The notes beneath the pieces are model-generated. The model was not told where the DNA came from. It ran no database searches and saw only the letters and a program-made list of their open reading frames with translations. Below are positions 18,455 through 27,958 of a stretch of 64,000 nucleotides of DNA, in pieces (position 1 is the stretch's first letter; each line of letters opens with the position of its first letter). The stretch is from DASUPK01 sp963831605 (GTDB lineage Bacteria > Actinomycetota > Thermoleophilia > Solirubrobacterales > 70-9): the NCBI GenBank assembly GCA_963831605.1, contig CAWHQR010000003.1, forward strand, positions 248,001-312,000. The letters are read 5' to 3'. The translations under genes and the position numbers were made by a program.

Positions 18455-18535
18455 GTCGTCTTTACCTCCATGGCTAGTTGGCTCCTCACCTGCCTAAGCG
18501 CCGGGGAGCGCCGGAGGGTTACGCCCTGTTTCTCG

Positions 18536-18982
18536 TCAGTCGAGCAGACCGACCTGGCGGAGGATCGAGACCGAGTCCGAGTAGACGTCCTTGCGCTTGA
18601 TCAGGCCGTCCTCGTACGGGATCACGTCGACCCCGCGCCATTCGATCCTCTCGCCGCTGGGCTCGGCGACCAGGTCGCCTCGGCGCATCGTGTTGGTGTG
18701 GGTCGCGCTCGCTGTCCACTCCTGCGTGACCACGCCGTCGCGGACATAGAGCCTGCGCGTCTCGAAATGCAGGTCGGGCCAGCTCTCGAAGATCGCGCCG
18801 ATATGCGCGCGCACCTCATCCGGTCCCTGCGCCGACTCACCGGCCGTGTGGTTCTCGAAGACCATGTCGGGTGCGTGCATCGACATGATCGCGTCGAGGT
18901 CATGGGAGTTCCAGGCCTCGTTGTAACGCCCGATCGCCTCCTCCAGACTCTTGGCCGAGTCGTTTCCCACGCGGAAGAGCAT
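18536..18982 (-). CDS. SnoaL-like (NTF2-fold) protein
   Basis: A 148-residue polyketide-cyclase-like protein. Typical marks are the first helix (LEEAIGRYNEAWNSHDLDAI), MSMHAPDMVFENHTAG, PDEVRAHIGAIFESWPDLHF, the EWTASATHTNTMRRG strand pair and WRGVDVIPYEDGLIKRKDVY. These proteins often bind or rearrange small molecules; the substrate is unknown. It is divergent from the cupin gene at 19027 with a 44-base gap, so the pair may share regulatory sequence. Confidence 0.8.
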   Translation of the reverse strand: MLFRVGNDSAKSLEEAIGRYNEAWNSHDLDAIMSMHAPDMVFENHTAGESAQGPDEVRAHIGAIFESWPDLHFETRRLYVRDGVVTQEWTASATHTNTMRRGDLVAEPSGERIEWRGVDVIPYEDGLIKRKDVYSDSVSILRQVGLLD

Positions 18983-19026
18983 ATGTTGCCGGTAGAGGGG
19001 AGACGCGAAACCCGATCGGAGGACAG

Positions 19027-19401
19027 ATGGCCGAGGGCTACACGATGAAGAGCATCGACGAGTTCGAGGAGATGGAGGGGAGCGGGGGAGCCACCTGGCG
19101 CCTCGCCCGCAAGACGCTGGGTGCCGAGGCGTTCGGTTTCAACGTCGTCGACATCGCGGCCGGCGGCGAGATCCCCGCGCATGACCACAGCGGGGACAAC
19201 CAGGAGGAGGTCTTCATCATCCTCGAGGGTGAGGGCAAGATCGTCACGGATGGCGAGGAGCACGATGCCCCTGCCGGCACCTTCTGCCGCTTCGCCCCAG
19301 ACGTGAACCGGACGATCCGGAACGCCTCGGACGCGAACGTGCGCGCACTGCTGATCGGCGTGCCGGTCAGCAGCGGCTATGAGCAGATGCCCTGGGGCTA
19401 G
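19027..19401 (+). CDS. Cupin-domain protein
   Basis: A 124-residue single cupin. The metal-binding cupin motif 1 is seen as GGEIPAHDHSGDNQEEVFIILEG shortened here to its key residues H, H and E, followed by motif 2 around DAPAGTFCRFAPDVNRTIRN. A metal ion in the barrel is likely from the conserved His pair and Glu. The ATG at 19027 has a GGAGG six bases before it. Function is not assignable from the fold alone. Confidence 0.85.
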   Translation: MAEGYTMKSIDEFEEMEGSGGATWRLARKTLGAEAFGFNVVDIAAGGEIPAHDHSGDNQEEVFIILEGEGKIVTDGEEHDAPAGTFCRFAPDVNRTIRNASDANVRALLIGVPVSSGYEQMPWG

Positions 19402-19404
19402 CCC

Positions 19405-19701
19405 CTAGAGCCAGGAACCGCCCGGGGGCACCACCCGGAGTTGCTCAGCCCGCTTGGCGGCCTCGGCGGCACCAAGTTCCGCCACCGTCGCGGCGCCGTG
19501 CTGCTCGATCGCCTCTGCGAGCTCGCGCCAGGCCGTGCCCACCGGCGCGACCTTCTGCTCGAGCCCGCCGCCGCTGAGGTCGCTGAATTGCTCCCCCAAT
19601 GCCCTCGCGTCCGCCGCGGTCAGCTCGCCGAAGGGCTTGTAGGAGTCCCCCACGTAGACCTCGCGGGCGAGCACGTCGTCTCCGGATGCCATCCGGGACA
19701 T
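19405..19701 (-). CDS. Conserved hypothetical protein, 98 residues
   Basis: A small acidic soluble protein starting MSRMASGDDVLAREVYVGDS, with ATG at 19701 (alternative at 19692). It is helical in the middle (LTAADARALGEQFSDL) and end (TVAELGAAEAAKRAEQL). It is convergent with the cupin gene (stops three bases apart) and divergent from the hydrogenase operon promoter. Codon use matches its neighbours. No family recognised. Confidence 0.65.
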   Translation of the reverse strand: MSRMASGDDVLAREVYVGDSYKPFGELTAADARALGEQFSDLSGGGLEQKVAPVGTAWRELAEAIEQHGAATVAELGAAEAAKRAEQLRVVPPGGSWL

Positions 19702-19748
19702 TGTCGCGGACCGCGACCGATCCAGGTGGGCTCTCTAATCACTTTTGC

Positions 19749-19777
19749 TTGACACCTCCCGGACTGGGGAGTAGGTT
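19749..19777 (+). promoter_or_regulatory. Sigma70-type promoter of the hydrogenase operon
   Basis: A perfect -35 TTGACA (19749-19754) and a -10-like TAGGTT (19772-19777) stand exactly 17 bases apart, 62 bases before hypC. The spacer holds an inverted repeat, CTCCC (19756-19760) and GGGAG (19767-19771), which could be an operator under the polymerase. This is the only strong promoter seen ahead of the 14-kb operon. Confidence 0.7.
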
Positions 19778-19838
19778 CGCCGCGCTTGGGCGATTCGCCG
19801 CTTGCGAGGGCTAGCCCCGGGCGGAGAGGAGTTGCGAG

Positions 19839-20117
19839 ATGTGTTTGGCCATTCCAGGCCAGGTGGTTGAAGTTGTTGACGAGACGAACCGCCTCGCGAA
19901 GGTCGATGTGGCTGGAGTGCAGCGGAACGTGAACGTCGGGCTCCTGGACGAGGAGGGCGAGGGGGCGGTACCCGGCGATTGGGTCCTCATACATGTGGGC
20001 TTCGCGATCTCCAAGGTCGACGAGGAGGAGGCCCGCGCCACCCTGGGGCTGCTCGAGGGGATGGGCAAGGACTACGAGCAGGAGCTCGAGGAGCTGAAGG
20101 CGAGCGTGATCGAGTGA
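19839..20117 (+). CDS. hypC: Hydrogenase maturation chaperone HypC
   Basis: A 92-residue HypC/HybG/HupF protein. It begins MCLAIPGQVVEV, with the essential cysteine at position 2 exposed after Met removal, and has the family beta-barrel plus a C-terminal helix ending in acidic residues. HypC passes the Fe(CN)2CO unit between HypD and the large-subunit precursor. It is the first gene of the operon, behind the promoter at 19749, with a GGAG ribosome site. A 68-base gap separates it from the next gene. Confidence 0.95.
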   Translation: MCLAIPGQVVEVVDETNRLAKVDVAGVQRNVNVGLLDEEGEGAVPGDWVLIHVGFAISKVDEEEARATLGLLEGMGKDYEQELEELKASVIE

Positions 20118-20185
20118 CCAGCCGTTACTGCAGATGGAGGCGGCGCCGCTTTCGCCCTGGGTGTGGAGAGACGGAGCCCCGGAGA

Positions 20186-20428
20186 ATGACCGACCCCCTC
20201 TCCCCGACCTGCGATCACAGTAGGGGCTGCATCACCTGTGGGGATGAGGCGATCCGGATGCAAGGTTATCCGCATCGACACCGAGCGCGAGCTCGCCCTC
20301 TGCGCGACGGAGGGCGACGTGGAACGCAGCACGGTCGAGATCGCGCTGGTTCAGCCGGTCTCCGAAGGCGACTCGCTCCTGGTCCACGCGGGCACCGCCA
20401 TCGCCCACGCTGAGGGCGAGGTGGTCGC

Positions 20429-20432
<4 letters not shown>
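20186..20432 (+). CDS. Second HypC/HupF-like protein with N-terminal Cys motif, frameshifted
   Basis: ATG 20186, preceded by GGAG, starts MTDPLSPTCDHSRGCITCGD, a Cys-rich head. The frame breaks near 20261 (ATG-C-AAG) and the next frame continues KVIRIDTERELALCATEGD and ends VHAGTAIAHAEGEVVA, a HypC-like barrel. The span of 247 bases is 3 x 82 + 1, consistent with one extra base. The repaired protein has about 81 residues. The stop overlaps the hypD ATG (ATGA). It resembles the HupF-like proteins that accompany actinobacterial hydrogenases; metal binding by the Cys cluster is inference. Confidence 0.75.
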
Positions 20433-21549
<1,117 letters not shown>

Positions 21550-21550
<1 letters not shown>

Positions 21551-22647
21551 TGCCGGATTCCGCCGTCTCCGAACGCGAGCGCAAGGTCCTCGACATCATC
21601 GAGACCGCGCGCGCCAAACGCCCGCGCTTCAGGGACGAGACGGTGACCATGGCGCACGGAGCCGGGGGCAAGGCCTCCCAGACCCTGATCGAGGGACTCC
21701 TGGTGCCCGCGCTCGCGAAGGAGGGTGAGACCCTCGAGCAGATGGGGGACGCCGGTGTGGTCACGATCGACGACCTCGGGATCGCGATCTCGGCCGACAG
21801 CTACGTCGTGCGCCCACTCCGCTTTCCCGGCGGCTCGATCGGGGAGCTTGCCGTCAACGGCACCGCCAACGATCTCGCCGTGTCGGGCGCGAGGCCGAGG
21901 GCGTTGAGTCTTTCGCTGATCCTCGAGGAGGGACTGCCCGCCGACGTGCTGCGTGCCGAGGTGGAGGCGATCGCAGCGGCGGCCGAGGCCGCCGACGTCG
22001 AGATCGTCACCGGGGACACCAAGGTCGTCGAGCGCGGCCACGCGGACGGCATGTACATCTCCACGGCCGGCATCGGCAAGCTGGATCCGCGAGGATCCCT
22101 CTCGCCGCGGGGACTGCGGCCGGGCGACCGCGTCCTCGTCTCCGGCACGGTGGGTGACCACGGCTCGGCGATCATGCTCGCGCGGGACGAGTTCTCGTTG
22201 GACGCTGAGATCCTCTCCGATACGCGGCCGCTGTGGCCGGCCGTGGATGCGCTGCTCGACGCCGCCGGAGAGTCGCTCCATTGCATCCGCGACGCCACCC
22301 GCGGCGGGGTGGCCTCGGTGCTCAATGAGCTCGCCCGTTCGTCGGGCGTCTCGATCGGCGTCCGCGAGGGCGATGTGCCGGTCAACGCGGCGGTTGCCGG
22401 CGCGGCCGAGATGCTCGGGATCGACCCGATGTACGTCGCGAACGAGGGAAAGCTTGTGGCGTTCGTAGCTCCCGACCGGGCGGAGGCGGCGCTCGCCGGC
22501 CTCCGCGCTGTTCCGGGTTGCGAGGACGCGGCGGAGATCGGAGAAGTGAAGACGGAGCCGCCGGGAATGGTGCTCGTTGAGACCGCTTTCGGCGGCAGGA
22601 GGGTGATGGACCAGCTGGTGGGCGATCCGCTGCCCAGGATCTGTTGA
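21550..22647 (+). CDS. hypE: Hydrogenase maturation protein HypE
   Basis: A 365-residue HypE of the PurM/ThiL fold. It dehydrates the carbamoyl group received from HypF to form the cyanide ligand on its C-terminal cysteine; the chain ends PRIC as expected. Other marks are MAHGAGGKASQTLI, DSYVVRPLRFPGGSIG with AVNGTANDLAVSGA, GDTKVVERG and IRDATRGGVASVLNEL. A 29-base gap with a strong ribosome site leads into the small-subunit gene. Confidence 0.97.
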
Positions 22648-22676
22648 TGACACTGAGAATAGCAACAGGAGGAGAG

Positions 22677-23766
22677 ATGGCCAACTCAGTCGAGTTCGTA
22701 CCGGATCAGGCCAAGACGGAGGCGGTGGAAGCCCACGTCATCTGGATGACGACCGGCCTCGGCTGCGATGGCGACTCGGTCGCCATGACCTCGGCCGTCG
22801 ACCCCAGCCTCGAGGACATCATCACCCAGGCCATCCCCGGCATGCCCAAGGTGATCGTCCACAACCCGGTGCTCGCCTACGAGAACGGCGACGAGTTCAT
22901 GCAGGCCTGGTATGACGCCGAGGCAGGCAAGCTCGATCCTTTCGTCCTGATCGTCGAGGGCTCGATCCCGAACGAGGAGCTCTCTGGCGAGGGTCACTGG
23001 GCGGCGATGGGTACGGATCCGCAGACCGGCCAGCCGATCACCACGAACGAGTGGGTCGACCGCCTGGCGCCCAAGGCCGCCGCGGTCGTCGCGCTCGGCA
23101 CCTGCGCCACCTATGGCGGCATCCCCGCGATGAAGAACAACCCGACCGGGGCGATGGGGGTGGCCGACTACCTCGGCTGGGACTGGAAGTCGGCCGCAGG
23201 TTTGCCGGTGGTCAACATTCCCGGCTGTCCGGTCCAGCCCGACAACACCACCGAGTCCCTGCTCTATCTGGCCCTGCACCTCGCGGGGCGGGCGCCGGTT
23301 CCCGACCTCGACGATGCTCACCGGCCGACCTGGTTGTTCGGCCGCACTGTCCGCGAGTCGTGCAACCGGGGCGGCTTCTCGGAGCAGGGCGAGTTCGCGA
23401 CCGAATACGGCTCCGATCACCGCTGCATGGTGAAGCTCGGCTGCAAGGGGCCGGTCGTCAAGTGCAACGTCCCGGTCCGTGGCTGGCAGAGCGGGGTCGG
23501 GGGCTGCCCGAATGTCGGCGGCATCTGCATGGCCTGCACGATGCCCGGCTTCCCCGATAAGTACATGCCGTTCATGGACGAGGACACCTGGGGCGGGGTG
23601 GCTTCGAGCTATCGAGAAGTTCACGATCGGACCGATCGTTCGCGGGTTCCGCAAGCGGAACATCCGCAACAAGTTCGACAAGGAACCGGAATGGAGAAGG
23701 CCCGGCAATCAGCTCAGCACGGGCTACAAGTCCCGATCCGCCGGCTACGCGCCGCCCGGGTCCTAG
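22677..23766 (+). CDS. hhyS: [NiFe]-hydrogenase small subunit, group 1h type, frameshifted
   Basis: ATG 22677 has AGGAGG before it. The protein begins without a twin-arginine signal, as expected of the actinobacterial group 1h enzymes. Fe-S ligands appear in MTTGLGCDGDSVAM (C30, with D31/D33 nearby; the known group 1h structure uses an Asp ligand at the proximal cluster), GTCATYGGIPA, IPGCPVQPD, HRCMVKLGCKGP and VGGICMACTMPGF. The frame is lost near 23605 (GCTTCGAGCTATC) and resumes as AIEKFTIGPIVRGFRKRN to the stop at 23766. The span is 3 x 363 + 1, so one extra base explains it; repaired length about 362. The symbol follows usage for group 1h enzymes. Confidence 0.9.
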
Positions 23767-23800
23767 GCGATCAACTTCGACGAAAGAGGAGACAACCGAC

Positions 23801-25585
23801 ATGGCAAGCACAGAGACTCCGACGACATCGAAGAAGGTCGCCGTCAAGGAGATGTCCTGGGATCCGATCACCCGGATCGTGGGCAGCCTCGGGATTCATA
23901 CCGAGATCGACTTCGACGCCAAGAAGGTGGAGAAGTGTTACTCGACCTCGATGATCTTCCGGGGGTTCGACATCTTCATGAAGGGGATCGACCCGCGCGA
24001 CACGCACTTCATCACCAGCCGCATCTGCGGCATCTGCGGCGACAACCACTGCACCACCTCATGCCTGAACCAGAACATGGCGTACGGCGTGAAGCCACCC
24101 GCACTGGGTGACCTCGGCTACAACCTCGCCGAGACCGCGGACTACATGTTCGACCACGCGATCTTCAACGACTGCATGGCGAACGTGGACTTCTGCGAGC
24201 AGATGGTCAAGGAGACGAACCCGTCCCTGCTGCAGAAGGCCGAGCAGACGGCGGCACCGGGACAGGACGTCCACGGCTACAAGACGATCGCCGACATCAT
24301 GCGGGCGCTCAACCCGTTCACCGGCGACTTCTATCTGGAGACCCTCCAGGTGGCCCGCTACACGAGGGAGATGTACTGCCTGTTCGGCGGGCGCCACACC
24401 CACCCGTCGACGATCATGCCCGGCGGGGTCTCGGTCGACATCACGCACCAGACCTGCACGGACTACTACGTGCGGCTGATGCGCTACATCGACTACGTCA
24501 AGCGGGCGGTGCCGATGCACGACGACCTCTACGACTTCTTCCTTCAGGAGTTGCCGGGGTACGACATGGTCGGCTACCGCGAGACGGATCTCGTCTGCTG
24601 GGGCTACTTCGACGACCCCGACTACGTCGACTACGACTACCGGAACATGGCGGAGTGGGGCCGAAAGCGCTACATCACCCCGGGCGTGGTGCTCGGAGGC
24701 GAGCTGATCACGACGGACCTGGTCGAGATCAACCTGATGATCAGGATCCTGCTGGGCAGCTCGTACTTCGATGACTGGACGAACGAGGAGACGTTCGTCA
24801 CGCAGGATCCGCTCGGCAACCCGGTGGACAAGCGCCACCCGTGGAACAAGGTCACCCTGCCGAAGCCGCAGAAGCGCGACTTCCAGGACAAGTACAGCTG
24901 GGTGGCGTCACCGCGGATCTATGACGAGCGGAACGACCGCTACGTCGCCTGCGACACGGGCGGCGGGCCGTTCGCCCGGTCATGGGTGACCGCAAAGGCC
25001 GGCATCGTCGACTTCGGCTATGCGAAGGCGACGGGCGAGAGCATCAAGATGGTCCTGCCGAGGACCGCCTCGAAGCCGGAGATGGAGCTCGAGTGGAAGA
25101 TCCCGGAGAAGTCGAACGCGATCGAGCGTGACCGGGCGCGCACCTACCACGAGGCCTACTCGGCCCTGATCGCCCTCCACAACCTGGAGCGGGCGCTGAC
25201 GGAGGTGCGTGAGGGTCGGACGAAGTCGTGGAACGACTTCACGGTGCCGAAGGAGGCCGTCTCGGTCGGCTTCTGCGAGGCCGCTCGCGGCGTGCTCTCG
25301 CATCACATGGTCATCCAGGACGGCAAGGTGGCGAACTACCAGCCCTACCCGCCCACCCCATGGAACAGCAACCCGCGCGACACCTACGGGACGCCGGGGC
25401 CATACGAGGATGCGGTGCAGCACACGCCGATCTTCGAGGAGAACGGCCCCGAGAATTTCAAGGGCGTGGACATCATGCGGGCGGTGCGGAGCTTCGATCC
25501 GTGCCTGCCGTGCGGCGTCCACATGTACGACCAGCGCGGCGGCCAGGTCCGGAAGGTGACCCACACGCCGACCGGTCTCTCCTGA
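23801..25585 (+). CDS. hhyL: [NiFe]-hydrogenase large subunit, group 1h type
   Basis: A 594-residue catalytic subunit. The L1 motif RICGICGDNHC supplies C76 and C79 and the L2 motif DPCLPCGVH supplies C568 and C571 for the NiFe site. The chain ends 20 residues after H574, the peptide expected to be removed by the maturation protease at 29135. The motif style and size, with the accompanying DUF5947/DUF6084 genes, place it in the actinobacterial high-affinity, oxygen-tolerant group 1h. It oxidises H2, probably down to atmospheric levels, and feeds the respiratory chain. A clear GAGGAG site precedes the ATG. Confidence 0.96.
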   Translation: MASTETPTTSKKVAVKEMSWDPITRIVGSLGIHTEIDFDAKKVEKCYSTSMIFRGFDIFMKGIDPRDTHFITSRICGICGDNHCTTSCLNQNMAYGVKPPALGDLGYNLAETADYMFDHAIFNDCMANVDFCEQMVKETNPSLLQKAEQTAAPGQDVHGYKTIADIMRALNPFTGDFYLETLQVARYTREMYCLFGGRHTHPSTIMPGGVSVDITHQTCTDYYVRLMRYIDYVKRAVPMHDDLYDFFLQELPGYDMVGYRETDLVCWGYFDDPDYVDYDYRNMAEWGRKRYITPGVVLGGELITTDLVEINLMIRILLGSSYFDDWTNEETFVTQDPLGNPVDKRHPWNKVTLPKPQKRDFQDKYSWVASPRIYDERNDRYVACDTGGGPFARSWVTAKAGIVDFGYAKATGESIKMVLPRTASKPEMELEWKIPEKSNAIERDRARTYHEAYSALIALHNLERALTEVREGRTKSWNDFTVPKEAVSVGFCEAARGVLSHHMVIQDGKVANYQPYPPTPWNSNPRDTYGTPGPYEDAVQHTPIFEENGPENFKGVDIMRAVRSFDPCLPCGVHMYDQRGGQVRKVTHTPTGLS

Positions 25586-25605
25586 ACGGCGCGAGGCGCG
25601 AGGGC

Positions 25606-26523
25606 ATGCCCGGCGAGAGAGAAGGAGCGGTCAGCCCCGAGGCCCTGATCCAGAGGGTCGAGGAGCTGACCGCGCAGGTCGAGCGAATACCGGACGCGGC
25701 CTCGCGCCGGGCCGCCGAGGACCTGATGGCCGCGGTGATCGATATGTACGGCCTGGGCCTGACCAGGATCGTCGAGATCCTGGACGCGGACGAGAATGCC
25801 GGCGCGGTCAAGCAGAGTCTCGTGGACGACGGGGTGGTCGCCAGCCTCATGTTGATCCACGATCTCTATCCCGTGCCGATCGATGAGCGCGTTGCCGAGG
25901 CGCTCGAGGAGGTGAGGCCCTATATGGAGTCTCACGGCGGCAACGTCGAGTTGATCTCTCTGGAGGACGGCGCCGCCCGTCTCCGCCTCGAGGGCAGCTG
26001 CGACGGCTGTCCGGCTTCCTCTTCGACTCTGGAGCTCGCCATCAAGACGGCGCTCGAGGAGGCGGCGCCCGATCTGGTCAGCATCGAGGTGGAGGGCCTG
26101 GAGCAGGACCTGCTGAACCCGGTGGCGGTCACCGGCACGGAGCTGCCGGTCGTGCAGGCCGGAGGTTCGAACGGCGCCCCGGCGATTCCGGCGCCACCGG
26201 GGTCGTCCGGATGGCACGAGCTGAACGGAGAGCTCGACGGGCTCGGCGAGGACGAGCTGCTCAGCATCGAGGTCGGGGGGACTCCCATCGTGGTCGCCAA
26301 GGTGGAGGGATCCCTCCTCGCCTACCTGGACTCCTGCCCGAGCTGTCAGGCTTCGATCGCGTCCGCCGAGCTCGACGAGGGCACGCTGGTCTGCCCGAGC
26401 TGCGAGCGGCGCTACTTCCTGCCGCGCGCCGGGCGATCCCTCGACGACGATCAGCTCCACCTGGGACCCGTTCCGCTGCTCGCTTCGGAGGCGGATGGGG
26501 TGAGGGTGGCGCTGGCGCGATGA
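25606..26523 (+). CDS. NifU-type Fe-S scaffold fused to a Cys4 Rieske-like domain
   Basis: A 305-residue hydrogenase-cluster protein. The middle (about 93-165) is a NifU C-terminal domain with the cluster-binding pair in EGSCDGCPASSS (C132, C135). The C-terminal part (about 205-290) has a Rieske-like sandwich, but the expected CxH...CxxH ligands are replaced by CPSC (244-247) and CPSC (263-266), a four-cysteine set that would bind zinc or a rubredoxin-like iron. The N-terminal 90 residues are helical and of unknown role. It may deliver or carry electrons or clusters for the hydrogenase. The stop overlaps the next ATG. Confidence 0.85.
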   Translation: MPGEREGAVSPEALIQRVEELTAQVERIPDAASRRAAEDLMAAVIDMYGLGLTRIVEILDADENAGAVKQSLVDDGVVASLMLIHDLYPVPIDERVAEALEEVRPYMESHGGNVELISLEDGAARLRLEGSCDGCPASSSTLELAIKTALEEAAPDLVSIEVEGLEQDLLNPVAVTGTELPVVQAGGSNGAPAIPAPPGSSGWHELNGELDGLGEDELLSIEVGGTPIVVAKVEGSLLAYLDSCPSCQASIASAELDEGTLVCPSCERRYFLPRAGRSLDDDQLHLGPVPLLASEADGVRVALAR

Positions 26524-27206
26524 GCGGCAACGGGCGGGCCATCGATGACGCGGTGGCGGCCCGGAGGCGGACCAACATGATCACCGGGCTTCGCGGGCTG
26601 CGAAGCCAGGCGCCGTCGGGCGGCGCGAACGCCGCCGGCAACGGCTCCGCCGGCCCTGAGGAGCGCTGCGATGTCTGCGGGGTCGAGATCCCCGACGAAC
26701 ACGAGCACCTGCTCCATCTCGGTGACCGGAGGATCCTCTGCGTCTGCGCGACATGCTGGGCGCAGCGCTCCGCCGACCCGGAGCTGCGGCCGACCGGAAG
26801 CCGCGTCGTCTGGCTGGAGGGCTTCGAGCTCCCGGATGACCTCTGGGCTCGCCTCGAGGTACCGATCGGGCTCGCATTCTTCATGCGCAGCACCTCGGTG
26901 GGCGGCATGGTGGCGATGTATCCGAGCCCGGCGGGCGCGACCGAATCCGAGCTGAAGCTCGACGCCTGGGACGACCTCCGATCCCTCAACCCGGAGCTGG
27001 ACTCGCTCGAGCCCGACGCCGAGGCACTCGTCGTCAATCGCATCTCCGAGACTCCGGCCTACGTGATCGCTCCCATCGACGAGTGCTACGGGCTGGTCGG
27101 CGCGATCAAGGTGAGCTGGGAGGGGATCTCGGGCGGTGACGCAATCGAGCGTGCCGTGCCGACGTTCTTCCAGCGTCTTCGGCAGCGCTCCGGCGAGGTG
27201 AGATGA
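26520..27206 (+). CDS. DUF5947-type hydrogenase-associated protein
   Basis: A 228-residue protein starting in an ATGA overlap. A Cys4 zinc-like site is visible as EERCDVCGVEIPDEHEHLLH and ILCVCATCWAQRS, followed by a globular domain with LPDDLWARLEVPIGLAFFM, VAMYPSPAGATES and the end VPTFFQRLRQR. It matches my memory of DUF5947 proteins found beside group 1h hydrogenases; the assignment is from pattern, not a search. Molecular function is unknown. Confidence 0.75.
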   Translation: MSGNGRAIDDAVAARRRTNMITGLRGLRSQAPSGGANAAGNGSAGPEERCDVCGVEIPDEHEHLLHLGDRRILCVCATCWAQRSADPELRPTGSRVVWLEGFELPDDLWARLEVPIGLAFFMRSTSVGGMVAMYPSPAGATESELKLDAWDDLRSLNPELDSLEPDAEALVVNRISETPAYVIAPIDECYGLVGAIKVSWEGISGGDAIERAVPTFFQRLRQRSGEVR

Positions 27207-27958
27207 CCGAGCCGGTGGGAGAGACCGAGCGGCACGGAGCGGCGCACCCCCGGCCGCCGGAGGTCGAGGCCGACACCGGCGAGCGCGGCGCGCCGGAGAC
27301 GTCGGGTCGTCCCGGCGAGCCGAGCCTGCGGCTGGCGATCTCGGCGGTGAGGGCGATTCCGCATGCGGCGGCGCCCACCCTCAGCTTCACCATGAAGGTG
27401 GACGACGACTCCGGCCGGGAGGTCTTCATGGCGGGCCTGACCGTTCAGATCCAGATCGAGCCGGCGAAGCGGACCTACGATGCCGAATCCCGCGAGAAGC
27501 TCACCGAGCTCTTCGGAGACCCTCACCGCTGGAGCACCACCGCGCAGCGGATGCACTGGACCACCGAGACGGTGATGCTCCCGTCCTTCACCGGGTCGAC
27601 CACCGCGAACATCGAGGTCCTCTGCAACTACGACGTCGAGCTCGCGGCGGCCAAGTACTTCCACTCGGTGACCGACGGCGATATCCCTCTTGCGTTCCAC
27701 TTCAACGGCAGCGTCTACTACTCGGCCGAGGACGGCCGGCTCCAGATCCTCCAGGTGGCGTGGGACACGACCGCGGACTTCAAATTGCCGCTCTCGGTCT
27801 GGACCGAGATGATCGATTCGTATTACCCCTACCGCGGCTGGGTCCCGGTGCACCGCGACACCCTCGACGCGCTGCAGCGGCTCAAGGCCCGCTCGGGCGC
27901 CCCGACCTTCGACGCCGCGCTCATTGAGCTGCTGGCGAAGGAGAACTTCGATGAATAG
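27203..27958 (+). CDS. DUF6084-type hydrogenase-associated protein
   Basis: A 251-residue protein beginning in an ATGA overlap with about 45 disordered, charged residues. The remainder is beta-rich: LTVQIQIEPAKRTYDAESRE, LFGDPHRWSTTAQRMHWTTE, NIEVLCNYDVELAAAKYFHS, IPLAFHFNGSVYYSAEDGRL and the end YYPYRGWVPVHRDTLDALQR. This fits the DUF6084 proteins of actinobacterial hydrogenase loci as I recall them. No catalytic motif or metal site is evident. Its stop lies 8 bases inside the next gene. Confidence 0.75.
   Translation: MTEPVGETERHGAAHPRPPEVEADTGERGAPETSGRPGEPSLRLAISAVRAIPHAAAPTLSFTMKVDDDSGREVFMAGLTVQIQIEPAKRTYDAESREKLTELFGDPHRWSTTAQRMHWTTETVMLPSFTGSTTANIEVLCNYDVELAAAKYFHSVTDGDIPLAFHFNGSVYYSAEDGRLQILQVAWDTTADFKLPLSVWTEMIDSYYPYRGWVPVHRDTLDALQRLKARSGAPTFDAALIELLAKENFDE

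Noticed and set aside
19741..19838. Nur-type box in the hydrogenase promoter region
   Set aside because: TTTTGC and TTGCGA-like words occur, but no TTGC-N5-spaced inverted pair as at 35773; nickel control of the operon is not supported by sequence.
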